64,000 nt of DNA, from the NCBI GenBank assembly GCA_018292915.2, contig JACVVK020000154.1:914001-978000 (forward strand). The letters run 5' to 3'. How positions within the stretch are numbered: position 1 is the stretch's first letter; each line of letters opens with the position of its first letter. This DNA is from Batillaria attramentaria. Lineage: Eukaryota > Mollusca > Gastropoda > Batillariidae. The translations under genes and the position numbers were made by a program. This document shows positions 45,901 through 64,000 of the stretch, piece after piece. Under the pieces are notes generated by a model, which did no database searches, had not been told where the DNA came from, and saw only the letters and a list, made by a program, of their open reading frames with translations.

Positions 45901-45990
45901 ATGTTTTGCTTTTCAGACAACACTTCTAATGACTACATGCAGTTGACCGGTGACAAGTGTGGGCCTACTTCCGGTTACGAAAACTGCTGA
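31620..45990 (+). CDS. Immunoglobulin-domain transmembrane receptor with multi-tyrosine tail
   Basis: Exons: a possible first exon at 31620-31648, then 32619-32888, 34604-34732, 41298-41393, 41746-42114, 42640-42828, 42970-43137, 44618-44677, 45349-45411 and 45917-45990 (stop TGA). All introns from the second exon onward are phase 1. Architecture: Ig domain 1 (VVFTC...W...YYVKC), the C-terminal half of another Ig domain (HDGKFICRA), a third Ig domain (YNFTCKALGF...AVQCVAEG), a Thr-rich stalk, one hydrophobic helix (AVIGAACVIGLVIIVVVII), and a tail of about 120 residues. The tail carries YSSPYDVL, YLEP, YTKP, YMQL and YENC, motifs known to bind SH2 domains when phosphorylated. It is probably a cell-surface adhesion or immune-type receptor; the ligand is unknown. 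The first exon's phase (2) does not fit the next exon (1), so the N-terminus is unresolved. Confidence 0.82.
31961..32618. other. Presumed first intron of the Ig receptor
   Basis: AT-rich sequence with TATC repeats near 32575-32600. No conserved exon or repeat family was recognised. Confidence 0.45.
32619..34732 (+). CDS. Ig receptor exons 2-3: first Ig domain
   Basis: Exon 32619-32888 encodes EPYRVVIQESGMPKEIAVGD, ADVVFTCTVSMEW, EILWLHVSS and SETLELTLKS. Exon 34604-34732 continues ELYPSQSYYVKCIMRHPN and ends DWSDKP. The VxFTC...W...LxLTL...YYVKC spacing is that of an Ig domain split by a phase-1 intron. The first acceptor is CAGCAG, so two start sites three bases apart (32619 and 32622) are possible. 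An alternative acceptor near 34563 would not fit the phase. Confidence 0.75.
33386..33970. repeat. Tandem duplication, unit about 290 bp
   Basis: Two diverged units share TTCAAATTTGGGGT, GAGTTATCGCCCTTTT, GGCGTAATATTTA, GAATACGGACTCT and GTAAACCG in the same order, about 295 bp apart. It lies in the intron splitting Ig domain 1. Confidence 0.85.
34751..34827. repeat. (GA)n(GT)n microsatellite
   Basis: GA repeats pass directly into GT repeats, starting about 18 bp after the exon 3 donor. Confidence 0.95.
34977..39338 (+). mobile_element. Full-length non-LTR retrotransposon (RNase H-bearing, I-like group)
   Basis: A perfect 17-bp direct repeat, GTATTAGTTGTTCAAGG (34960-34976 and 39339-39355), flanks 4362 bp. 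The element has a leader of about 470 bp, a single 1285-codon ORF, a short 3' UTR and a GAA-repeat tail. The combination of apurinic-type endonuclease, RT, RNase H and a C-terminal CCHC places it near the I/Nimb/R1-type lineages rather than L2/CR1; the exact clade needs a tree. No separate ORF1 (gag-like) is seen upstream. It sits in the 6.5-kb phase-1 intron of the Ig receptor, in the same orientation as the gene. Confidence 0.93.
35446..39303 (+). CDS. LINE polyprotein: endonuclease, reverse transcriptase, RNase H, CCHC
   Basis: The 1285-residue ORF is uninterrupted. Residues about 59-275 form an APE-type endonuclease (HWNAEG, IQETYL, GDFNSHSPSWG, GSDHRP). Residues about 490-780 are the reverse transcriptase (KAPGTDGI, SYRPISLLS, FFDLTRAFDKVW at 637, REGVPQGGVLSP, catalytic HADD at 727-730). 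Residues about 1020-1155 are RNase H1, with the acidic set D1027 (YTDGS), E1067 (FRAEVLAI), D1092 (FTDSMS) and D1144 (NERADHLA). A CCHC finger follows (C1227, C1229, H1238, C1243). The usual aromatic before ADD is His here. The product would nick target DNA and copy the element's RNA. All catalytic residues are present, so it may be or recently have been active. Confidence 0.95.
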   Translation: MATQTTLDRCGVVFLDRGRGRTVPGPQPQRGPPTTTDHGLDASQTHEGGQQKMCGQDALRVAHWNAEGVQKKKVELQRFLRENAIDVCCIQETYLKNTHRFFIRGYEMFRQDREDRPKGGLITLVRNNIPAVETQSSGQADLDTEFLGVKLVLPDAPVAVLNVYSPPDKQIQLDSITVDAHSWIATGDFNSHSPSWGYQDLNKKGEDLENWTISNQLILINKPEDPPTYYSRAWRTTSTPDLALATDDLHSIAQREVCDQLGGSDHRPVIITIQRQLEIHPSRLPASWNYKKANWDLFKQEADRRTSSLTLSRQDINKNAKDFNQAVLEAAQAAIPRGRRKNYRPHWSPELDSLQKTLNEARDLMESSPTDENVEAHNRARALFTKEKLQATRRSWHDKTASLNMDTDMQGLWKLTKKLNDDNPSRGKTVIEQDNQLKTERAAANTFAELYQEASTLHMPRDRIRQVREETAELLSTDPHGTENCCVSEPFTMKELKQGIRKLKSRKAPGTDGITGDMLKHLGPRSRTVLLQIFNQSWIAGFVPPIWKEAVIIPLPKKGKSRKDPCSYRPISLLSSVGKLLERLVNRRLIFLLETQNILSPTQTGYRKFRNTEDQLALLVQDIENAFQEKKKTLAVFFDLTRAFDKVWKEGLILKLLRAGVRDKMHKWIHHYLFGRTARVKLDGFLSKKVKLREGVPQGGVLSPTLFLLYINDITNSITKHVSNSLHADDLAVWTASEHTSTASYRLQEVVNNISSWTEDWGLELNTSKTNATLFSLSTTNDQVNLKLQGQVLPQTNTPTFLGVKLDTRLTWKPQIEEMERRGIRKLALLKKLAGTTWGADCRLLTRVYTGAVRPTMEYASTSWGTASKTNKSRLDRVQNMGLRLILGAMRSTPILEMTKTANVEPLGRRRDLKVLIQGEKIRRLPSHPLHQRLQQPTKNRLKRQSLNHQYKALRVQYDDVLEAKDEACTHLTLTDWRLDREMEATISLRVPGITTKDQQPAALKTLTLAMMEDSYPASSWTHVYTDGSAEEATHNGGSGVYVRFPDGEQTSIAVPGGKLCSNFRAEVLAITTAADFLSSSIKSLGNISIFTDSMSTLQALDSPDPGPLIQSLQASLSSLTQKAPTTLQWVPAHVGLSGNERADHLAKEGSQLPQPTIPATYEEARTLIRSRFHRDWVSLNDGYRADQDPIRTLERRHQTTIYRLRTGHCGLRAHLKRIGVADTALCQCGLADQTPSHVLQDCPLHEEMRQHFWPEGGDLNTKLWGNAAYLHRTSKFVASLGMRL
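39356..41297. other. Intron remainder after the LINE
   Basis: No confident exon. A minus-strand open frame at 39956-39699 begins MGKICAVFGYAANSAGKSG, faintly THAP-like, but lacks the later THAP residues. GC-rich sequence with a perfect TGACGTCA (CRE-type) site lies at 40090-40097. The missing N-terminal half of an Ig domain was looked for here and not found. Confidence 0.4.
41298..41393 (+). CDS. Ig receptor exon: C-terminal half of an Ig domain
   Basis: It encodes VKTEHDGKFICRAVDWDSR then VTVIEQEVELVVI (phases 1 and 1). D-G-x-F-x-C is the F-strand of an Ig domain and EVELVVI the G strand. The partner exon with the B-strand cysteine and core Trp is not visible between 34733 and 41297. Confidence 0.75.
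41449..41545. mobile_element. MITE family F fragment
   Basis: TTAAAGATCTAAGCTCTCAA, CAAGAAGCTTTCCGAAGTGT and GTCGACCGTGCAAGCACAG match one half of the inverted-repeat element at 59165-59423. Confidence 0.65.
41746..42114 (+). CDS. Ig receptor exon: complete third Ig domain
   Basis: A single 369-base exon (phases 1 and 1) encodes NDVESVNLTT, WVERAYNFTCKALGFNPRAT, IALFLGQQRLNP and GKAVQCVAEG. Cysteines in YNFTC and AVQCV are at Ig spacing. N-x-S/T sites (NLT, NFT, NAS, NTS, NRT) suggest N-glycosylation. Confidence 0.85.
42541..42612 (+). mobile_element. SINE family B 3' fragment
   Basis: It contains GATATCACCCATACGTGGTG, AAAAGGACGTTAAACTC and CACCCACC. It ends about 27 bp before the acceptor of the transmembrane exon. 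Confidence 0.7.
42640..42828 (+). CDS. Ig receptor exon: Thr-rich stalk and transmembrane helix
   Basis: It encodes TSTTPTEVTTTSDTANTDG (a likely O-glycosylated stalk), a charged DKDGN segment, then AVIYAVIGAACVIGLVIIVV and VIIVIF, one membrane span of about 25 residues. Phases are 1 and 1. A GA repeat lies 43 bp downstream. Confidence 0.9.
42970..45990 (+). CDS. Ig receptor exons 7-10: cytoplasmic tail
   Basis: Exons 42970-43137, 44618-44677, 45349-45411 and 45917-45990. The first gives VATRSRPKSSPALHVVQ and QQDYSSPYDVLSES, the second NAHPALTPSSKQSALGEPE, the third DDYLEPSAGLYTKPGAHDN, and the last DNTSNDYMQLTGDKCGPTSG then YENC and stop. All internal exons are phase 1/1 and multiples of three, so they can be skipped or combined without breaking the frame. 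Motifs: YxxP (YSSP, YLEP, YTKP), YxxL (YDVL, YMQL) and YxN (YENC). Confidence 0.82.
43432..43607 (+). mobile_element. SINE family B, full-length with target-site duplication
   Basis: Complete tRNA-like head (A box GGCCGAATGGTAGAGCGTTG, B box GAGTTCTAATCCCGGC) and body. It is flanked by the perfect 13-bp repeat CCTTCATTTCCGA (43419-43431 and 43608-43620). It serves as the reference copy for family B here. Confidence 0.9.
43750..44082 (+). CDS. THAP-domain protein (transposon-derived)
   Basis: This 110-codon ORF starts MPHYHCLAIGCQNGSRKS. THAP consensus elements follow in order: C6 and C11 of the C2CH zinc site, FP in EKFPEM, the W of NLWIKSIRRQ, VCSRHF (third Cys and His), and the terminal VPTLF that corresponds to AVPTIF. 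THAP domains are sequence-specific DNA-binding fingers of P-element-type transposases and related host proteins. No catalytic domain follows before the stop. An upstream in-frame ATG at 43678 would add 24 residues; the later start is preferred because THAP domains begin within a few residues of the first Met. Confidence 0.75.
   Translation: MPHYHCLAIGCQNGSRKSDKLEKFPEMVLPNGEIVQFEPFSSKVSRNLWIKSIRRQNVDLSRWPSVCSRHFVGYRRTNSVPVPTLFEPNGYGTKNQERKTFISKQKFSSH
44128..44343 (-). CDS. SAP-domain-like ORF (transposon-associated)
   Basis: Seventy-one codons from MASNVSVSTG at 44343. The core VPELKKKKYLKDRGVRFSGY followed by TKAQLITLALEA fits the SAP motif (LKxxLxxRGxxxSGxKxxLxxxL), a small DNA-binding helix-turn-helix element. 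An in-frame ATG at 44502 would extend it through sequence without motifs and outside the inverted repeat, so the inner start is preferred. It ends 45 bp from the THAP ORF stop. Confidence 0.55.
   Translation of the reverse strand: MASNVSVSTGEDVRDKIKSTKVPELKKKKYLKDRGVRFSGYTKAQLITLALEADRQLLQPRGRRCKGQVDL
44758..44828. repeat. Tandem repeat CATCCAACAAACATAAAACA (about 3 copies)
   Basis: A 22-23 bp unit is repeated in the intron after tail exon 8. Confidence 0.9.
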
Positions 45991-46969
45991 ATCTGATGCC
46001 CGTTACCTGAAGCAGCTGCGGTATATGCCGCTTACTAACTACACAAAACAAATGCTCCCCACCCTCTCTCTCTCTTTTGCCGTGTGCAATCTTTGCATGG
46101 GCCCAGTGTCCCACCATATAAAAATAATTCAATTCAATTCAATTCTCTCTCTCTCTCTCTCAGTGATAGCGTTTTATTCGTAGGAGTATTTTCCATACCC
46201 CAGAGATTTTGGTGACCTAGTACGCTAATTATTTTGCTCTCAGTGAATTTTGCAGGATTTGTTTTGTACATTTATAGCTATTAGAAATTAGACCTTTGAC
46301 GTAGCCCTTTTATTCGTTGTCAAGCACATAACCATTGTGTAATACCCGTTCCGTTTTTTTTTCTGATTTTTGTCGGCTTGTTAAACGCTATTCAGCTCTG
46401 ACGTCATTTTACGCTTATTTTACTGAATGCTCTCTTAATGCCCCAAGTTAGTTACCAATGTAACATCTGCACCCATAGTTCATATCAGTGACCATGTTAT
46501 TCTTCGTTCGTTTATTTTTATGATGATACAATTTGAATCTAGAACATCACGCTGAAAATGCAGACGTCACTCGTGTTTATCACAGTCTGCAGATGGCCAC
46601 TATAAATGCAGGCAAAAACTCGTAAAACTCAATAATTATACAATCCAGCTTTTGCAAAACATAGAAAATGTGGATTCCCAGAGGTTTAAAATAAAATGTT
46701 TTCCGGAGCAGAAAGAAATAACATGCAACAAATAGATGTAATTACGTTTGGTTCATTCCTTCAGGAAAACATTTCATATTCTACATCAAACCAGATGCAG
46801 ACACACGGTTGGTCACTACAGGCACAACAAGTTAAGCAAACGACCCCAAACCGCAGCAGAGAATGTGTGATGATCCTAATCCTGTTTATCCTTTGTCAAT
46901 GTATTCTGTAGAAGTAGTTGCTTTCATGGCTGTGTCGGGTTTTTTTTGTTGTTGTTCATATTGAATAAA
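45991..46969 (+). promoter_or_regulatory. Ig receptor 3' UTR ending at AATAAA
   Basis: After the stop at 45988-45990 no further exon is evident. AATAAA at 46964-46969 is the best polyadenylation signal, giving a 3' UTR of about 1 kb. An earlier AATAAAA lies near 46690. A CT repeat lies at about 46145-46160. Confidence 0.45.
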
Positions 46970-46990
46970 CAGATAAACTGAAATACATAA

Positions 46991-46995
<5 letters not shown>

Positions 46996-47041
<46 letters not shown>
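46996..47041. repeat. (GT)n microsatellite
   Basis: A GT array begins about 25 bp after the presumed polyadenylation signal. Confidence 0.95.
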
Positions 47042-47043
<2 letters not shown>

Positions 47044-47361
47044 ACAGATGTAATGATGGCTCCTAAACCACCTCGTTTAGGAGGGCCTTTTTACTTTGAG
47101 ATAAAATGGGAATTCACCTTCTCCAGACCTACCTTTCACGATTTTTATCCTGCCGCATTTTCAGAAGAGTTATCGCCGATTAAAAAAACAAACAAAAAAA
47201 CGGTCATGTTACGAATTTTTTCGAAAAAGTTGTTCAAATTCCTTCATTTTCTAGACTTTGGAAGATCACCCAATTACACTGACTGTATTCGTGCTTCAGC
47301 TTTGTAGCTCTGACTGGTTTTGTGTATAAAAAAAAAAACAAAAAAAAAACAAAACACTACG

Positions 47362-47474
47362 AATCCCGGCTGGGGCCAAATATTTGTGCTGGCCTTTTTC
47401 TCGTTGCCCCGTCTTTGATATCACCCTTATGTGGTGGAAAAGGACGTTAAACTCCTAAACACCCACCCACCCAC
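47362..47474 (+). mobile_element. SINE family B, 5'-truncated
   Basis: ACGAATCCCGGCTGGGGCCA, the body and the 3' end CTAAACACCCACCC are present. The A box is missing. Confidence 0.8.
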
Positions 47475-47668
47475 CCTCTCTCTGTGCCTCTCTCTCCCTT
47501 CTTCCCCCACCCGGCCCCACTCTCAGTCACGTGGCTAATCGGTTGAGGTCGTAGAGGATCTAGTGTCATTGGTAGAACTTGGAGAGGGGAGAACCGGCAA
47601 CAATAACAACAAAACAGACAAAATAAAATGAAGTTTGGAGAAACAACTTTGTAGGACGGGGCTGTTCC

Positions 47669-47893
47669 TCAGTCCTTGTTTTTACAGTTACTTTGTGGAT
47701 GACAGGCACTCATGCAAAGATTACCCTCTTTGAAACACGAACATCTCTTACTAAGGCAAGAGCCTTTGCATTGACACCTCTTGTAGCCCTGTCCGTTTCC
47801 AACGGACAGAACTCTTACAGCACTCCGAATGGTCAGTTCTGTAGCAGCAGGAACATCCTCAACTTTTAACAAAACTTGCTTTGCAAATTCCAA
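47669..47893 (-). pseudogene. Cys-rich CXC-type C-terminus, transposon-derived remnant
   Basis: The minus strand reads RSAVRVLSVGNGQGYKRCQC then KGSCLSKRCSCFKEGNLC and CHPQSNCKN before a stop. A C-x-C-x3-C-x4-C-x-C...C-x3-C-H pattern of this kind occurs at the C-terminus of various invertebrate transposon-encoded proteins (recalled, not searched). No catalytic domain precedes it, only a short open stretch, so it is treated as a remnant. Confidence 0.45.
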
Positions 47894-47894
47894 A

Positions 47895-48010
47895 CAATTT
47901 TTTTGCTCATTTCATAAAATGGCCCGTAAATTTGGCCGTTTCGTGAAATGAGCAATTTCGCTGCGTATTTCACGAAATGAGCAATATCGTGCGTATTTTA
48001 TGAAATGGGC
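47895..48010. repeat. Short diverged repeats of TTTCAC/TGAAATGAGCAAT
   Basis: Variants of TTTC(A/G)(T/C)(G/A)AAATG(A/G)GCA occur four times, some inverted. They lie directly upstream of the Cys-rich remnant on its coding strand. Confidence 0.6.
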
Positions 48011-48044
48011 AGTTTCACAAATTACGCGTAACATATACACATTT

Positions 48045-61480
<13,436 letters not shown>

Positions 61481-61801
61481 ATTGCCAACTGAAACAGAAA
61501 CTGCGTGGAAAGATTGGCGAAGCTTTTTGTGTACTCTTATTTTGTGTTTGATATTTAATTCACGAACAAGCTCGCACACGTCGCTTGGCTCTTTAAGGAG
61601 ACTGATGCACGATGAAACCAGCTTGATTTGTAGTCGAACGGGACAACAGAATTGATTGCGATTTATTAAAGAGGGAATTCGCATAAATATGCACAAATCA
61701 CAGTTTACCCCCCCACCCCCACTCCACCCCCCACAAACAAGCAAGCAAACAAACAAACAAACAAAAACAACAAACAACAAAAAACCCAACAACAACAAAA
61801 A

Positions 61802-61857
<56 letters not shown>

Positions 61858-62398
61858 CAAAACAAAACAAAAAACAACAAAAAACTAAACAAAAAACAAC
61901 AACAAAAACCTTTCAACAAAACAAAAACACACACAAAAAAACACATAAAAAACAACAAAAACCATACCGAAAAGCTTTAGCAACCGGATTAACAAACGCA
62001 CCATAACAGCACAAAACTAACCCTTTGATAAATCTCTGTCTGCTTTCAGGCATTTTGCAAAACGGCAACAACAAACACAGCAAAAATTAAACAAAAAAAC
62101 ATCAAACAAACAAATATACAAACAACCCCAAAGGGCATTCATTGTTCTGGGAGGAAAGTGACTGATGGTTGGGACCCGGATGCTGGCTACGATTTAAGCG
62201 AGTTACATGTAAATTGTATCCTAGTCATATTTACTGGGGTGAACAACATCGACAATTCAATGAAAGTGGACTACAATTTAACCGAGTACAAATTAAACGG
62301 ATTTCATCAGAATTGGATATAACTGAGCAGTCTTTTAACCTTTCTGCACTCTGCAGCACGACGAGCTAAAGTGTTCTACGCAGCAATTGAAAACCTGT
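61481..62398. other. Upstream region of the CUB gene
   Basis: Presumed 5' UTR and promoter, or a further 5' intron, of the minus-strand CUB gene. It contains CAAA/CAA and CA low-complexity DNA at 61735-61965. No clear TATA box or core promoter element was identified. Confidence 0.4.
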
Positions 62399-62927
62399 CA
62401 GGGGCGCCGGAACTTGGGGGGCAGGGGGGCAGCTGCCCCCCCCCCCCCTGTACCCAAGCAGGGGGGGGGGGGGGGGGGGGGGGGGCAAGAGTATCTTTTT
62501 GCCCCCCCCTGGAAAATCAGGTGACTATGGCAGGAGGGGGGGCAAAGCCATGGTCTTGCCCCCCCTCCCCCCCCCCCCCCCTTACCCTACCTCCCCTCCC
62601 CCTCTTCCGGCTCTCTCCCTTATCCCACCCAACAGAGAACTCAGTTTAGCCGTTGCATGAAATATCAAAACGACTTGGCAGAAAGTCGTCTCCCCCCCCC
62701 CCCCCCCCCCCCCGCTTTTCACTTTCTTTGGGCAACGTCCTACCTTTCAGTGGCTCCCTGGTTCGTAAAGGTTTTTGTCTTCGCATCATCTGAACACCCC
62801 CCCCCCCCCCCCCCCCCGCTTTTCACTTTCTTTGGGCAACGTCCTTCCTTTCACTGGCTCTGGCGTCCCCCCCCCCCCCCTTCTGAGATTCTGTCCCCCC
62901 TCCCCCCAACATCTTCCGGCGCCCCTG
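62399..62927. mobile_element. Inverted-repeat element with 14-bp termini and 5-bp duplication
   Basis: CAGGGGCGCCGGAA at 62399-62412 is exactly inverted at 62914-62927, and CCTGT directly repeats on both flanks (62394-62398, 62928-62932). The interior is dominated by G and C homopolymers. It holds two copies of CTTTTCACTTTCTTTGGGCA about 103 bp apart. No ORF of note. Confidence 0.85.
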
Positions 62928-62932
62928 CCTGT

Positions 62933-63504
62933 CAAAAATCAGTGAACATACCTGTTCAGTATGATGGAAGAAGCGGGCGAGACGAGGCAAAGAAGGGACG
63001 CAGAACAGAACGTTGCTCTGTGCACTGTGAGGCAATGTCATAAGATAAATACTTTTTATACCCTCCCCTCATGTCGATTACACCCTGGTCTAAAAATAGC
63101 TAGCCAATCAGGACACTGCACTGTTTTCTGGACAACTTCCTCTTTGGAAAGGGTGAAGACGGTGTCAACTCTGTACCATCGGCTTTCACTACGTTTACCC
63201 TCTGCACTGACCCGAAATCGGCTAGCCGAGACCTACGCCGATACAAGTGATAACCAAGAAGGAAAACACAAAAATACTCGGTGACAAGGAAAGTGGACGG
63301 TTCTGAACAACTTTGTGGTCAACCTGGTATTTCACATTGTGCACAGAAGCGGTGAGTTCTGTCGCATTCACCAGCACAGTACATTTTCAGCCTGTTTCAG
63401 AGATTATTGCCTGCATGAGTTATCTCCCTTGCCGCAACAAGCACGCATTTATCATGGCAGAGCACAAAGTAGCGTGCATGCTGCGTATGCACGGGGAAAG
63501 CACT
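62933..63504. other. Right-hand non-coding stretch
   Basis: No recognisable exon or repeat family; open frames here have no motif. Confidence 0.4.
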
Positions 63505-63866
63505 CGCAAAGCCGCACCCGTGAAGAGGGTGAATCTCAGCTGTGTGGCAACAGCCTCCCCACTGGGGTCATAGCATACCCGCTCTGGGTAGGAGCCAATC
63601 TACATAGGAAAAATCCTGCATGCCGCGGCTGGGGCTCGAGTGGGTTGGTGTTTGGGGGTTTAACGTCCTTTTCCACCACATAGGGTGATATCAAAGACGG
63701 GGCAACGATGAAAAAGCCAGCACAAATATTTGGCCCCAGCCGGGATCGAACTCACGACCCGAGCAGTAGAAGTCCAACGCTCTACCATTCGACCACCCCG
63801 GCTGGGACTCGAACCCGGGTGTCCCTGTCCATGGTCCGAAGTGCTAACCACTAAACCACAGGGGCC
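63505..63866 (-). mobile_element. SINE family E, interrupted copy
   Basis: 63505-63639 (GCACCCGTGAAG, GTGTGGCAACAGCCTCCCCA, GCTCTGGGTAGGAGCC) and 63799-63866 (tRNA-like head GTTTAGTGGTTAGCACTTCG, GGTTCGAGTCC on minus) form one family E head half, split by a family B SINE. Confidence 0.85.
63640..63798 (-). mobile_element. SINE family B nested in SINE family E
   Basis: A family B copy with head and body on minus, flanked by a 14-bp repeat CGGCTGGG(G/A)CTCGA (63626-63639 and 63799-63812) with one mismatch. It sits inside the B-box region of the family E head. Confidence 0.88.
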
Positions 63867-64000
63867 GGTTGAGACTGCGTCTTTCATCAACCAAACTTTG
63901 ACAATGACAAATGGCAATTGCTACTATTGTTTATGCTTGCAGATGGTTCTGAGCTGTTTCCGTGGTATCTGTCATCACACCGCTTAGTGACAGCGTCTGT

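Overview
The window looks like nuclear DNA of an invertebrate animal, most probably a marine mollusc (gastropod-like). This rests on small phase-compatible GT-AG exons set in long introns, very many CA/GA/CAA microsatellites, several tRNA-headed SINE families, L2/CR1-like and RNase-H-bearing LINEs, and a satellite carrying TGACCTTGA/TCAAGGTCA motifs. The phylum is inference. No rRNA, genuine tRNA gene or CRISPR array is visible.

Four multi-exon host genes were reconstructed from conserved motifs, splice sites and intron phases. (1) 1232-21670, plus strand: a receptor joining a YWTD (LDL-receptor class B) beta-propeller to a GAIN-like region and an adhesion-GPCR seven-helix domain. Its 5' exon(s) lie before the window and no canonical GPS cleavage motif was found. 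(2) 26805-25534, minus strand: the last three exons of a short-chain dehydrogenase/reductase resembling 15-hydroxyprostaglandin dehydrogenase. (3) about 31620-45990, plus strand: a single-pass immunoglobulin-domain receptor whose cytoplasmic tail carries several SH2/PTB-type tyrosine motifs. (4) 61480-49222, minus strand: a complete secreted protein with a signal peptide and five CUB domains, each built from two exons. Genes 1 and 2 converge, and genes 3 and 4 converge.

Mobile DNA fills the introns. The most striking element is a 4.36 kb non-LTR retrotransposon (34977-39338) in an intron of the Ig receptor. It has an uninterrupted 1285-codon ORF (endonuclease, reverse transcriptase, RNase H, CCHC) and a perfect 17-bp target-site duplication. 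There are five tRNA-headed SINE families (here A to E), several inverted-repeat elements, L2/CR1-like remnants, nested insertions that give a relative chronology, and a small inverted-repeat element with a THAP-domain ORF and a SAP-like ORF.

A recurrent local pattern is duplication of the 3' splice site with the start of the following exon. The TM3 exon of the GPCR has four tandem copies, a dehydrogenase exon has two, and one CUB exon has two. In each case the extra copies lie upstream of the functional one; in the GPCR and dehydrogenase cases they run into an in-frame stop.
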